Numbered from the stretch's first letter, positions 8,398 through 17,548 are shown. The stretch is DNA of 64,000 nucleotides from Micromonospora sp. NBC_00389 (GCF_036059255.1 NZ_CP107947.1:4340001-4404000), one strand, 5' to 3'. Numbers and translations are program-made. Notes: a model not told the origin generated them from the sequence alone.

Positions 8398-8979
8398 ATG
8401 ACGCCCATGTCGCTGCCCACCCCCACGCTGCACACCACTCGCCTTAGACTGCGTCCCTTCGACGACGCGGATGCGAACGACCTCTTCGCGCTGCACAGCA
8501 GCGCCTACGTGCTGCGCTACTGGGACGCGTCACCGTGGAGCGAGCGCGTGCGTTCTGAGCGGTTCATCACGGCTTGCCGGCAGATGGCAGAGGGGGGCAC
8601 CGGGGCGCGGCTGGCCGTGGATCGTGACTCCGACGGGGCGTTCATCGGCTGGTGCAGCCTGAACCGGTGGAATCCGGACTACCGCAGCGCATCGCTGGGC
8701 TACTGCTTCGACGATGCAGCGTGGGGCCACGGCTACGCGACGGAGGCCGCGCGCGCTTTGCTGCGGTGGGCATTCGACACGCTGGACCTGAATCGCGTCC
8801 AGGCTGAGACCGATACACGCAACGTGGCATCTGCCCGCGTGCTGGAGAAGCTCGGGTTCGTGCGTGAAGGGACGTTGCGGGAAGACTGCGTCGTGAACGG
8901 CGAGGTCTCTGACTCGTGGGTCTACGGGCTGATCAGGCGAGAGTGGCGGCCGTCGTCCGAGCCGGTGCCCGCCCGCTGA
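8398..8979 (+). CDS. GNAT family N-acetyltransferase (RimJ/RimL type)
   Basis: 193 residues from the ATG at 8398, preceded by a good SD (GGAGGGAAC). Seen: LHTTRLRLRPFDDADANDLF (first strand), GWCSLNRWNPDYRSASLGYC, the acetyl-CoA loop region WGHGYATEAARALLRWAFDT, and the RimJ signature LNRVQAETDTRNVASARVLE with KLGFVREGTLRED after it. It transfers an acetyl group from acetyl-CoA to an amine; the target could be a ribosomal-type N-terminus or a small molecule. A single-gene unit between repeats. Confidence 0.9.
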   Translation: MTPMSLPTPTLHTTRLRLRPFDDADANDLFALHSSAYVLRYWDASPWSERVRSERFITACRQMAEGGTGARLAVDRDSDGAFIGWCSLNRWNPDYRSASLGYCFDDAAWGHGYATEAARALLRWAFDTLDLNRVQAETDTRNVASARVLEKLGFVREGTLREDCVVNGEVSDSWVYGLIRREWRPSSEPVPAR

Positions 8980-9056
8980 GTCCTCGCTCCCTCGCGCGAC
9001 GTCGCCCGGCATCCGGGCGCTTCGCTTCGCTGCGGCGAGGGGCCGGCACCAGGCAC

Positions 9057-9112
9057 TCTCATGCCGCAGACAGCTTGCGCTGCGGCCATCCGGACATGCC
9101 GCAGAGCGGGCG
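9057..9112 (+). repeat. Repeat arm(s), degenerate
   Basis: CTCATGCCGCAGACAGCTTG at 9058 resembles the left arm, and a second ACATGCCGCAGAG follows near 9095. No clear right arm. Confidence 0.35.
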
Positions 9113-9160
9113 GGTTACGGGACATCGCGTACAGGTCCGATCTGCTGGACCTGATCGTGG

Positions 9161-9862
9161 TCACGGCATCAGATGGACGCGGATCCGTCTGGCCGTAACC
9201 GCCGCATCCTCCAGGATGGCCAGACGGGGCTCGGCGGATTCGAGCAGGTGTGGATGACGCAGTAGCGCCAGTGGCGACAGACGCCGGTCTGTCAGCACCG
9301 CGTCGATCATCGACCGGTCGCCGCCACAGACCAGGGCACTGACTGCATCGTGAGGGTCGGCGATAACACCGGGCGCGTGGGGCAGCATGATCCGCGCGGC
9401 GATGTCCGCAGCCCGCTGAGTAGCAGCCTGGGCCTGGTTGGCGCGGCGACGTGCGTAGCGCTGCTGCGAGGAACCGCCGGCCGCGGTGCGACCCTGCACG
9501 TAGAAGCGCTCGACCTTCGAGACGGTGATGGTCGTACCGTCTGCGACGCCGGCGGCAACCGCGCCCTTTCGGGCCAGCAGCACGGCGATCCGGGGCGGTC
9601 GGATGATGCGGGTCAGCAGCGTGTCGACATCCTGCGCGTCGGCAAGCCCCGGCGGCGGATACAGCGTGGCGGTATCACCGTTGCTCACGCCGGTCAACAC
9701 GAGGCCCTGCTCGGTGGCGCCGTCGTGGCGGCTGTAGAAGCCGTCGAGCCAACCACGAATCCGCTCCGGTGAGATCTCCACCCACCGCCCGCCACCCGCG
9801 GCGGGTCGCGCCTTCACCACGTGAACACCACCTATCGGGAACGGCCGGCCTGCACCCACCAT
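9161..9862 (-). CDS. acVLRF1-family peptidyl-tRNA hydrolase
   Basis: 233 residues matching the actinobacterial Vms1-like release factor group (acVLRF1), related to eRF1 domain 2. The N-terminal strands are GGRWVEISPERIRGWLDGF; IAVLLARKGAVAAGVADG follows. The catalytic loop RTAAGGSSQQRYARRRANQA holds the GGxxQ-type Gln that hydrolyses peptidyl-tRNA; the basic helix after it binds tRNA. A further alpha/beta segment contains DRSMIDAVLTDRRLSPLALL. It probably releases nascent chains from stalled, split ribosomes. ATG at 9862 chosen over GTG at 9868. Confidence 0.82.
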   Translation of the reverse strand: MVGAGRPFPIGGVHVVKARPAAGGGRWVEISPERIRGWLDGFYSRHDGATEQGLVLTGVSNGDTATLYPPPGLADAQDVDTLLTRIIRPPRIAVLLARKGAVAAGVADGTTITVSKVERFYVQGRTAAGGSSQQRYARRRANQAQAATQRAADIAARIMLPHAPGVIADPHDAVSALVCGGDRSMIDAVLTDRRLSPLALLRHPHLLESAEPRLAILEDAAVTARRIRVHLMP

Positions 9863-9912
9863 GCTCACATGAAGCGGGTCGCGCCATCGAACACAGCCCA
9901 GCTGATGCCCGG

Positions 9913-9932
9913 TTCTGTCGAATTGAGGGCGT
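9913..9932 (+). repeat. Right arm of dispersed repeat
   Basis: TTCTGTCGAATTGAGGGCGT, a right-arm variant close to those at 2018 and 11868. It lies between acVLRF1 and the next gene. Confidence 0.45.
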
Positions 9933-9999
9933 TGGTCGCAGTCTCATGTTGGTCTTCGGCACGGAAGGACTCCCTGAGACCGAACGCTAAGATCGCCGG

Positions 10000-11064
10000 A
10001 TGCTGTTCAAGGCGGACCTGGGCAAGCGGGTCGACAACCTGGTCGGCGCGGTGGACAGCCGCGACGACAAGCGGTTCTTCGCGGCCCTGCGGGGCATCGT
10101 GGGCGCCACGCCGAAGGCGCGCCCTGACGAGGTCGACGCGGCCCTGGCCAGGTTGACTTCGGTGCTTGCCGAGATCCCGCTCGGGATGGGCGGCGACCTG
10201 GCCCAGATTGCCGGCAGCATGGCGGACTACGGCACCGATGCGGCGGTGGTGGTGCCGACGCTTGTCAGGCGGGCCACCAACGCGTTGGAGCAGGCGGCAC
10301 GCTTCGCCGAGTTGTACGGTGCGGTGTTCGGGGACCTGCCCGACCCCGATGATGCGGAGCAGATCGGCCCGACGATCGGGCGGTTCGTCGAGACGGCGCC
10401 CAACCGGGGGATGGCCGAGCCGGACGCCTATAACCTGGTGCAGGCGTGGTTCTCCGGCGGCAATTGGGTTCAGCCGGTGCTGTATCTCTCGCAGCGCAAG
10501 GACGTGCGGGCCGTGCTGCCCGAGCGACCGCGGCTTACCGCCGCCATCGACGCGACGCGTGAGCACATCGGCACGGCGCATTGGTTGTACGGGCTGATGC
10601 TTGTCCTGGACGACGAACCGCTGGTCGTGCTGCACCGCGCGACCCGACGCGGCTATCGGGTGACGATAAGCGGCGTCGGCGACAACTTTCAGCTGCACAC
10701 GCTCCTCGCCGCCGCCCTGATCGGCGACGAGTCGCAGGGCCTGGTGCCCGGTCAACGGCCAAGCGCCGCGGAGATCGCGGCGGCCTCCGACGGCGAGGAC
10801 CTGACACCGGCAGGCGGCATCCGAGGCAACTTCAACCTGGTCGACGCCCACGGCGAATGGATCTGGAACGAGGGCCGTCCCGCGGATATCCCGAAGCTGG
10901 AAGGAAAGCGAGTCGTCGTCATCGATCCGCCGCCGTACCCGCGGAGCTGGAACGCCGGCCGGCCATACCCGTTGATGCGCCCGACGGTAACCGTTGATGG
11001 CATGCTTCCGGCCGATGAGGCCGCGCATTGGCTCGGTCTGGTCAAACCTTCGCAGCGCGGGTAG
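10000..11064 (+). CDS. Conserved hypothetical protein, 354 aa
   Basis: Soluble protein of 354 residues with no recognised domain. The N-terminal half is helical (KRVDNLVGAVDSRDDKRFF, LVRRATNALEQAARFAELYG). The C-terminal half is rich in strands (RGYRVTISGVGDNFQLHTLL, GKRVVVIDPPPYPRSW). The start MLFKADLGKR is well defined and no signal or membrane segment is visible. Single-gene unit with repeat arms on both sides. Function unknown. Confidence 0.7.
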   Translation: MLFKADLGKRVDNLVGAVDSRDDKRFFAALRGIVGATPKARPDEVDAALARLTSVLAEIPLGMGGDLAQIAGSMADYGTDAAVVVPTLVRRATNALEQAARFAELYGAVFGDLPDPDDAEQIGPTIGRFVETAPNRGMAEPDAYNLVQAWFSGGNWVQPVLYLSQRKDVRAVLPERPRLTAAIDATREHIGTAHWLYGLMLVLDDEPLVVLHRATRRGYRVTISGVGDNFQLHTLLAAALIGDESQGLVPGQRPSAAEIAAASDGEDLTPAGGIRGNFNLVDAHGEWIWNEGRPADIPKLEGKRVVVIDPPPYPRSWNAGRPYPLMRPTVTVDGMLPADEAAHWLGLVKPSQRG

Positions 11065-11148
11065 GCCCTCACACGGTTCCAGCCTGACAGCGCCATGAAA
11101 CCTTCGCAGCGGTCGGCTGGCGCTACGAGCGCCGACGCCCGCCAGCTG

Positions 11149-11202
11149 CGCTGCCGAGTATGTGCCATCTCGAATGATCGAGGCTGACTTGCGTTTCTGC
11201 CG
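11149..11202 (+). repeat. Right arm followed by left arm
   Basis: GCGCTGCCGAGTATGTGCC (right-arm-like) at 11149, then GCGTTTCTGCCGCTGGTCCC (left-arm-like) near 11191. The order right then left is unlike the complete sites and may mark a very short or empty unit. Confidence 0.35.
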
Positions 11203-11257
11203 CTGGTCCCGCGGTCGCTGGTGGAAGCGCGGCGGGCAGCGGGTTTATGGTGGCCGG

Positions 11258-11728
11258 ATGCTTGACCTGAGCCGGCTAGACCTGGAGGAGATCGCCGCCG
11301 CGCTCGAGGACCAGACCGACTACGAGCACCGATGGCTGATCAACCCCCAGACCGGCGAGACCGTGTTCTGGACGACGGACGGCGGCATCGATGGACACGC
11401 GCCCGTCGACCTTGGCGATCTCGACCTGATCGGCATCGATCCGCTGCCGTCCTACGTCTGGTACCAGGACATGGCCGACTTCGCTGAGAGGATCAGTGAC
11501 GCGGTGGCCGGCCGCCGACTCGCGCGAGCTATCCAGGGCAAGGGGGCCTTCCGCCGGTTCAAGAACGAGTTGCACGAGGAGTATCCGCACCTGCTGTCGG
11601 CGTGGTACGCCTTCCGCGGCGTGCGCGCGAAGCGGCGGGCGGTTGAATGGCTGGTCGACAACTCGCTGGTCGACGACGAAACGGGCGAGCGTTTCGTGGC
11701 CGAGCACCGAGATCTCGACCTTCCATGA
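11258..11728 (+). CDS. UPF0158 family protein
   Basis: 156 residues. LEEIAAALEDQTDYEHRWLI with NPQTGETVFW, YVWYQDMADFAERISDA, and AIQGKGAFRRFKNELHEEYP match UPF0158: an N-terminal acidic strand-helix region, then a basic 'GKGAFRRFK' motif. The role is unknown; some members are found in toxin-antitoxin-like or stress settings. ATG at 11258 is preceded by a weak SD. Single gene between two repeat sites. Confidence 0.8.
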   Translation: MLDLSRLDLEEIAAALEDQTDYEHRWLINPQTGETVFWTTDGGIDGHAPVDLGDLDLIGIDPLPSYVWYQDMADFAERISDAVAGRRLARAIQGKGAFRRFKNELHEEYPHLLSAWYAFRGVRAKRRAVEWLVDNSLVDDETGERFVAEHRDLDLP

Positions 11729-11767
11729 GCTGGCGCCCGCGCCGCGCGACTTCCTGTACGACGAACG

Positions 11768-11887
11768 CACGCATCTGCCGGCGACTGGGCGTCACGGTGC
11801 GTCACGAATTCGCGGTGGCACTCGAGGCGCGGTCGTGCCGGTGACCGCGCACCCAGACAACGTCCGCTCGTGCCGAATTGAGTGTGG
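11768..11887 (+). repeat. Complete cassette-boundary repeat, long form
   Basis: The left arm GCACGCATCTGCCGGCGACT is at 11768, an internal GCGGTCGTGCCGGTGACCGC at 11829, and the right arm CTCGTGCCGAATTGAGTGTG ends at 11886. It abuts the stop codon of the P-loop kinase gene. Confidence 0.6.
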
Positions 11888-12553
11888 TCAGTGTGTTTGA
11901 GTCGCCCAGACCGGCTGCTGGGGCTCGTCGTTGTGCACGATGATGTTGGCGTGATCGGTCGGGCGGACCGTAGCGAAGTAGAACTGTTGGGAGGGGATGT
12001 AACGCCAGCGCCAGCGCCGTTCGACGTCGGCCCGAGTTAACACCCGGCGCTCTCGGATCACGGCACGATCGACAGTCTTGTCGAGGGCGGTCGACACGAA
12101 GATGCGCAGGTCCCACCGATCAATCAGTTCCGGGCGCATGAGGAAGACGCCGTCGAAGATCAGCACGGCGTCGGCGGGGGCAGTCGTGACCGGCGGGGAC
12201 AGTGCAGTATCCGCTGTGCGGTCGTAGACCGCGTGTTGGAAGCGTCGATCTCCGCTTGGGCCGAGCGGAACCCGGTTCAGCGCGTCGTAGTTGTGGGTGT
12301 CGAAGTAGCAGCCTTCGGCCGAGTACTCGCCGCGCGGATAGCGCTGTGCCCGGGGGAAGAGGAAATCGTCGATCGTCGCGCGGATGACGTCGCGACCCTG
12401 TTCGCGCAAGGCGACGGCCAGCTCATCGGCGAGGGTGGTCTTGCCTGCGGCGGGCGGTCCGTCGATGGCAACCCGCATCGGGTGTGCGACTGTGACGGCC
12501 CCGACTGCCTCAGCCAGGCGGCCGAGCATCTCGTCGCGGGTGCCTTGGTCCAT
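11888..12553 (-). CDS. Uridine kinase-like P-loop phosphotransferase
   Basis: 221 residues. The Walker A motif is VAIDGPPAAGKTTLADELA, about residues 28-46. The family features ATIDDFLFPRAQRYPRGEYS with EGCYFDTHNYD follow, then the Walker B-like ADAVLIFDGVFLMRPELIDR, RERRVLTRADVERRWRWRYI and the tail HANIIVHND. This is the layout of uridine kinase-like NTPases, often annotated udk-like in actinobacteria. It likely phosphorylates a nucleoside or related alcohol using NTP. It starts at ATG 12553 and is a single-gene unit. Confidence 0.85.
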   Translation of the reverse strand: MDQGTRDEMLGRLAEAVGAVTVAHPMRVAIDGPPAAGKTTLADELAVALREQGRDVIRATIDDFLFPRAQRYPRGEYSAEGCYFDTHNYDALNRVPLGPSGDRRFQHAVYDRTADTALSPPVTTAPADAVLIFDGVFLMRPELIDRWDLRIFVSTALDKTVDRAVIRERRVLTRADVERRWRWRYIPSQQFYFATVRPTDHANIIVHNDEPQQPVWATQTH

Positions 12554-12811
12554 GCCCTGCCCCGTCCTAGTCTCGCGAAGGTCGCCATGTCGAGCCGACC
12601 TTATGCGCGCCAGCCCTTTCGCGCCTGCCAATGCCCGAGTGAGCGAGATTGCTGCATGCGGAAGTGGCTGCGGTCGTGGCGCAAACGCACTGTCATGCCG
12701 GTGCTGGTCGCTCGGTATTGCGTGACCGTTCTGCCGCGTCCCGCGCGGCCATCCGGTTCTGCCGCCTGGAGAGCGTTGCCCACCGACTGTAGTTGTGACG
12801 CACCGTGAGGT

Positions 12812-13560
12812 ATGACTACCTCTCCTGCTTCCGGTCCCGGTGTCGTCTCTCCTGATCGTGTCGTTCTGCGTGCAGAGGCCTCTGCCTATCTCGGTCGGTA
12901 CCGAGGTGACTCGCGGCTGCACACCGAGTCCGACCTGCGGATCTTCCTGACCTGGTGCACCAGCCATGATCTGGATTCGCTGTCGGCCACGCGCGCGGAC
13001 ATCGAGCGGTACGTACGCTGGCTCCAGGACGTGCGCCGCTTCCAGCCCTCGACCGTCTCTCGCCGCCTGTCGGTGGTGGTCGGCTTCTACCGTGTCTGCG
13101 TCATCGACGGCCTCCTGCCGCACTCGCCGGCCGACTACGTGCGCAGACCGGTGGTGCCACCGGAATCGCCCACCCTGGGCTGGGTCACCTGCAGTTCGAG
13201 GCCCTGATCACCACCGCACGGCAGTCGGCCAACCCGAACGACTTCGCGCTGATCGCCATGCTCGGCCTGCTCGGGTTGCGGATCTTCGAAACCTGCGGCG
13301 CCAACATCGGTGACCTCGGAGAGGAACACGGCCACCGCGTCCTTCGCGTCCGCGGCAAGGGCGGCAAAGTCGTCCTCGTTCCGCTGCCGCCTGCCGTGGC
13401 CAGGGCCGTGGGCCATGCGGTCGACGGTCCGATCCTGCGCAACACCCTCGGAGCGCGGATGGACCGGCATGCGGCAACCCGCCGGCTCAAGCACCTGGCC
13501 GCCACCGCCGGGATCCCGATGCCGGTACCGGCACCTTTCGGGCCGACGGTCGAGGGCTTG
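12812..13560 (+). pseudogene. Tyrosine recombinase/integrase, frameshifted and truncated
   Basis: The N-terminal SAM-like core-binding domain is intact: RVVLRAEASAYLGRYRGDS, SDLRIFLTWCTSHDLDSLSA and STVSRRLSVVVGFYRVCVID. Near 13170 the frame shifts by one base; the next frame continues HLQFEALITTARQSANPNDF, LALIAMLGLLGLRIFE and RVRGKGGKVVLVPLPP, i.e. the first part of the catalytic domain including the first Arg region. The sequence leaves the family at about 13550, before the HxxR box and the catalytic Tyr. It cannot be active. It is the only tyrosine recombinase in the repeat array; whether it ever moved these units is unknown. Confidence 0.85.
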
Positions 13561-13572
13561 ACCTTCGGTGGG

Positions 13573-14238
13573 TTAAACGGTGGTGAGCAGTGCGTCGAGC
13601 GGCCGCGGCAAGGTATCCCGGCCAACTGCCGCCTCAGCGAGCAGGCGTGCGTAGCGCAGGTTGCGGCGCGAGCTGCTGCGCAGGAACCGCCACATCTGGG
13701 CTTCGGGCTTCTGGCCGCGCCAGGCGGGCTGGCTCTGGAATGAGCGGAACGATCGGAGGTCGCCCTGCGAATCGAAGAGTGCTTCGACCCCTGCGGTGCC
13801 GACGGCGCGGATCAGCTCCTCCTCCAGATCGTTGACGCAGACGTAAAACCCGAGGTGCTCCATGTCGGTGCGCGTCCGAGGTGAGCCAACGTGGGTCACG
13901 TTCAGTCCGCGCCGGAATATCTCCTCCTCACGCAGGTCGCACAGACCGGCAAGTCGCACCCGGGTGACCAGGGGGCCCAACCTCGTCAGGAAGCGGCCGA
14001 TCGCGTGCGCCCCGCCGATCGGCACGATCACGACCCGCTCGGCCTCGAGATCCCGGCCGCGGCCCACTGCGGCCGTTTCCAGTGCGATCTGGTCGCTGAT
14101 GCCCTCGACGAGCACCACGGCTACGGCGGACTCGACCTTCGCTAGGGCGCGGGCCGTTGCCCGGATCGAGGCGGCATTGCCACCCAAGTGGCCATCGAGC
14201 GCCCTGCGGGCAAGCTCGCGGCCCTCGGTGACATCCAT
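13573..14238 (-). CDS. TOPRIM-domain protein (OLD nuclease-like, stand-alone)
   Basis: 221 residues. The TOPRIM core is visible: VAVVLVEGISDQIALETAAV (strand plus the conserved Glu), VVIVPIGGAHAIGRFLTRL, LAGLCDLREEEIFRRGL (Asp site) and a C-terminal TRTDMEHLGFYVCVNDLEEE. This is the arrangement of the TOPRIM half of OLD family nucleases and of annotated 'ATP-dependent endonuclease' fragments, here without an ATPase domain. It may bind metal and nick nucleic acid. It starts at ATG 14238 and lies downstream of the broken recombinase on the opposite strand. Confidence 0.7.
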   Translation of the reverse strand: MDVTEGRELARRALDGHLGGNAASIRATARALAKVESAVAVVLVEGISDQIALETAAVGRGRDLEAERVVIVPIGGAHAIGRFLTRLGPLVTRVRLAGLCDLREEEIFRRGLNVTHVGSPRTRTDMEHLGFYVCVNDLEEELIRAVGTAGVEALFDSQGDLRSFRSFQSQPAWRGQKPEAQMWRFLRSSSRRNLRYARLLAEAAVGRDTLPRPLDALLTTV

Positions 14239-14387
14239 GGTGGTTTCCCGTCCGGTTGTGATAGCAGAGAACTCTCGCGCACATCCGCCCAGCGGCCTGG
14301 TCGGCCATTTGAGTCAACGTCGGCGTCACCGCCTACGACGTGTACGCCAACAACGCGCTGCTGACCACGGTCGGGGGCTCGGGTGGG

Positions 14388-14969
14388 TTACTGGCCTATG
14401 CGTCCATCGATACGCTCGCGCAACAGGTCGACGTGATCCATGTTGCGGGCGTACTCCTCGATCATTCCGACCAGCACCTCGCGCAGCGACATCGGCCCTC
14501 CACCGCTGCCATGCTGATTCAAAGGCTCGGTGCCGGTGATGTCGAGACTGGGCGCCGCGGCCATAAACCGCGTGGCGAAGTCCACCTCCGCACGCCATGC
14601 GTGCCACGCTTGCGCAACGACTTGGGGGTCGGGAACAGCACCATCGAAGTCACCGTCACGGTCGGTGTCGCAGCAGAACAGCCGGGGCAGGTGCTGTCCC
14701 GCCATCAGCCCCCGGAACGTCGCGCGCTCCACCTTGGCCAGGTGCCGCGCCAGCCCCAGCAGCGACATCGTCGAAGGCTCGACGGAACGCCGCGCCATCG
14801 CCTCCGCATCAAGACCTGCGCATTTCATCTCGAACATGAGGCGTTGACAGCGCATGGCTTCGACCAGCGTGGTGCGCTCGTTGCCCAACCTTGGTCCGTT
14901 CTCACGCGGGCCGTCGTCGGACGGCTCACCGTCCGCGGTGAACATGTCGGCTCGTCGGGTCGTGGCCAT
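14388..14969 (-). CDS. DinB-family protein (DUF664)
   Basis: 193 residues, four-helix-bundle type. ERTTLVEAMRCQRLMFEMKC, RSVEPSTMSLLGLARHLAKV (putative metal-binding His), LVGMIEEYARNMDHVDLLRE (family C-terminal 'Y.rH..H' pattern, with N and D at two positions) and a final RIGQ match DUF664. Such proteins are metal-dependent transferases or mycothiol-dependent enzymes in actinobacteria; the reaction here is unknown. ATG at 14969. Confidence 0.78.
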   Translation of the reverse strand: MATTRRADMFTADGEPSDDGPRENGPRLGNERTTLVEAMRCQRLMFEMKCAGLDAEAMARRSVEPSTMSLLGLARHLAKVERATFRGLMAGQHLPRLFCCDTDRDGDFDGAVPDPQVVAQAWHAWRAEVDFATRFMAAAPSLDITGTEPLNQHGSGGGPMSLREVLVGMIEEYARNMDHVDLLRERIDGRIGQ

Positions 14970-15155
14970 GGCCGCAATCATCGGTAATACGCCTATCGGT
15001 CGACCAGGGATTTAACTACGGCCCATCTCGTCGACAAGCTTCGCACCCGATACCGCTGAGCTACGCCGCGGCCGGCTGTGTTAGCGGCCAGGTGGGATTC
15101 CCCGCTGGCGGCCAGTTAGCGGGGGAGACAACTGGCCGCCACCCGTTACTGAGTG

Positions 15156-15338
15156 TTAGACGACGCGGGTGAGATCCATGGTCCAGTTGGTCCGCCAGGT
15201 GGAGCCGTCGTCGTAGGAGAACGCCTGCTCCCAGCGCGCGGTGTCCGGGCTCGGAGTGGTCCATTCGAATCGGATCTTCACCGCGTGGCCGCCCAGGACG
15301 TCGTCGCAGAAGAATCGGCCGCGGCCGTCGCTGAAGGA
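15156..15338 (-). pseudogene. C-terminal fragment of a small conserved protein
   Basis: Minus-strand reading: SDGRGRFFCDDVLGGHAVKI, RFEWTTPSPDTARWEQAFSY, DDGSTWRTNWTMDLTRVV-stop. The 'ARWEQAFSyDDG.tWetNW.M' ending is recognisable from small actinobacterial proteins of unknown function. No N-terminus is present, so this is a remnant. Confidence 0.5.
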
Positions 15339-15983
15339 GTGTGCGCTAGAAGGCGTCGCTTGAGCGATCGGCGAACTACATCCAAGTAGTTCGTTCCAGT
15401 CCGGGCACCCTGGCTGACCTAGCCGAGAGGCGAGCGGGGCTCAGCTCGACCAGTACATGACTGGTTCAGCCGAGGCCGGTCCCGACTACGCCGAATTCAG
15501 GTCATTCCCCCGACGGGTCCAATTCGCGCAAAACGCCTGGCCATTGAGGTTTGACCGTTTAGCGCGTAGGGTCCAGATGTCGCTCAGGTCCCCAGTGGCT
15601 GACAGTCTGCAACGCCGCGCGGACGCAATCACGCCGAGGCGACCACGACCGAGCAGACCGCCGTGTGCAGAAGTTATCAATGTGTCAGGCCGGGACCCTG
15701 CTCACCTGCGTCGTGGTCGGTACCGGTTGACGGTATTTTGCGCTGTAGCGCGATGCCCGCCTCTGAATGCACCGGTCACGCTCTGCTCGCGAGTCGGCTG
15801 AGCCCGGCCGTCATCGTCGCCCGAACCGCGCTGTCGAGTCCACTTTGCACCGAGGACACCCACGCGGCCTGGGTCAGGCCGGGCTCGACCGGTCCAAGGA
15901 ACTGAGCACGACGTCCGTTCGGCCTGGCCACGGATTGCGGTCCTGAGTCATCTGGCCGCACCCCAGACGCGAGAAGAGAAGTC
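15339..15983. other. Non-coding or unassigned stretch
   Basis: No convincing gene. A perfect 7-bp inverted repeat (GAACTAC 15373-15379 and GTAGTTC 15386-15392) could form a hairpin. A minus-strand reading to a stop near 15776 (FLGPVEPGLTQAAWVSSVQS) may be the end of a lost regulator gene but cannot be assigned. Confidence 0.4.
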
Positions 15984-16730
15984 ATGGAAACAGCACAAGT
16001 CCGAAATGACGCCAGTCGCCCGGCCAAGCAGAAGATCTGCATCGTCGGGGCCTCCGGAAAACTCGGGCAATACATGGTGCAACACGCGCTTGACCGCGGC
16101 TACGAGGTCGTCGGCGTGTGCCGGGAAGGCAGCGTGGGCAAGCTCGACGCGTTCAAGGGCCGCATCACCGTCATTCCGGGAGCGACAGACGACCGCGACG
16201 TCATCAGACGCGCGGTTACCGGGTGCGACGGCGTGTTGACCGTGTTGGTTCCGCGAGGGGTCCACCACTACTCGGCGGGAACGGCCCAGGCGGTCCTCGA
16301 CCACGCACGTCCCGGAGCACGCCTCGTCTTCTCGTGCGGGTGGCACATCACGCGCGACGGCCGGGACGTGTACTCGTGGAAGCTCAAGGCCATCGTGAAG
16401 GTCGCCGGTCCACTGGCGAAACTCGCTCGCTTCGCCGACCTCGACGACCAGGTGGAAGCCTGCCGCCGGGTGTTCGCCAGCGACACGCGGTGGACCGTTG
16501 TGCGGGGCAGTGACCTGGAGGAGGGCGACAGTCAGGGCCTACCCGTGTGGAGCGAACATGCGGGTGACCCGATTCTCAAGAGCAACATCACGCGCCGAGT
16601 GGACTTTGCCCTATTCATGGTTGAAGCCCTCACCGACGACGAGCTCGTCCATGAGGCACCGGCAATCGTCGGCCGCCAAACACCCTCGGCACTCGCGCAC
16701 GCCGTCGCCAATCGGGACGGGTCGACATGA
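15984..16730 (+). CDS. NAD(P)-binding NmrA-like oxidoreductase
   Basis: 248 residues with a Rossmann fold: the nucleotide loop is KICIVGASGKLGQYMVQHAL, followed by RGYEVVGVCR and ATDDRDVIRRAVTGCDGVL. Later segments ARLVFSCGWHITRDG and RWTVVRGSDLEE fit atypical short-chain dehydrogenases. A Tyr-xxx-Lys pair is present as YSWKLK but its role is uncertain. It overlaps an upstream ATG of the next gene; the two are probably one operon. Confidence 0.78.
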   Translation: METAQVRNDASRPAKQKICIVGASGKLGQYMVQHALDRGYEVVGVCREGSVGKLDAFKGRITVIPGATDDRDVIRRAVTGCDGVLTVLVPRGVHHYSAGTAQAVLDHARPGARLVFSCGWHITRDGRDVYSWKLKAIVKVAGPLAKLARFADLDDQVEACRRVFASDTRWTVVRGSDLEEGDSQGLPVWSEHAGDPILKSNITRRVDFALFMVEALTDDELVHEAPAIVGRQTPSALAHAVANRDGST

Positions 16731-16756
16731 GCCCAGCAAGACCGAAAGGAGCTCCG

Positions 16757-17480
16757 ATGACCTCGCTGAGGAAGATCGCGCTCGTCGCGGGCGCGCTCTA
16801 CCTGCTCACCTTTGTCTCGATCCCGACCCTGGCTCTCTACGGTCCGGTGCGCGAACCGAACTACATCGTCGGCCCCGGCCCGGACACTGCCGTCATGGTC
16901 GGCGGCGTCCTGGAGATGATCGTGGCCCTCGCCTGCATCGGCACCGCGGTCGTGCTGTATCCGGTGGTCAAGAGGCAAAACGAAGCGGTCGCGTTGGGCT
17001 TCGTCGGCGTACGGGTCCTGGAAGCCGCCACCATCGTTGCTGGCGTCGTGATCCTGATGTCGGTCGTGACCTTGCGGCAGGCCGGAGCCGGAGCAGATGC
17101 GTTGGTCACCGGCCAGGCGCTGGTCGCCATGCGTGACTGGACCTTCATGCTCGGCCAAGGCTTCCTCCCGGCCGTGAACGCCCTGTTGCTGGGCTTCCTG
17201 CTGTACCGGTCGCGCCTGGTGCCGCGGGTTCTTCCCCTGCTCGGATTCATCGGAGCGCCCCTGCTCGTCGCTTCCGCCGCCGCCACGTTGTTCGGCCTCT
17301 GGGAACAGGCGTCCGCGCCGTCGGCGCTCCTGACCATCCCGATCGCACTATGGGGAGCTGTCCCTTGGCGTCTGGTTAGTGGTCAAGGGCTTCAAGCCCT
17401 CACTCATCACAACTGGCATGGGCGCCACCAGCACCCCGCCCGCCAGCCGCGTCCCCACCCTCTCTGGGCAGAGCATCTAA
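16757..17480 (+). CDS. DUF4386 family membrane protein, frameshifted near its C-terminus
   Basis: About 240 residues with six membrane segments, including IALVAGALYLLTFVSIPTLA, VLEMIVALACIGTAVVLYPV, AATIVAGVVILMSVVTLRQA and LGQGFLPAVNALLLGFLLY. This is the DUF4386 pattern. The start is ATG 16757 with SD AAAGGAG. At 17351 the run TGGGGAG has one G too many: dropping it continues LWELSLGVWLVVKGFKPS, the expected family ending, and stops at 17480. As written, the frame runs on to 17587 through unrelated sequence and a repeat arm. Sequencing error or a recent mutation. Confidence 0.8.
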
Positions 17481-17548
17481 CCGCCGAACACACGGCCGGG
17501 GCCCACAAGGCCCGGCCGCTGTCCGCGCCGCCAGACGGGCGCGACGCA

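Noticed and set aside
11149..11202. Counting the right-then-left arm pair as a complete boundary site
   Set aside because: The order is opposite to complete sites and the arms do not pair, so it was kept only as two neighbouring arms.
15000..15070. Minus-strand tRNA-like stretch (CGTAGCTCAGCGGTA ... AGTTAAATCCCTGG)
   Set aside because: It has an A-box-like and weak B-box-like segment but the D, anticodon and T stems do not pair, so it is at best a dead tRNA fragment.
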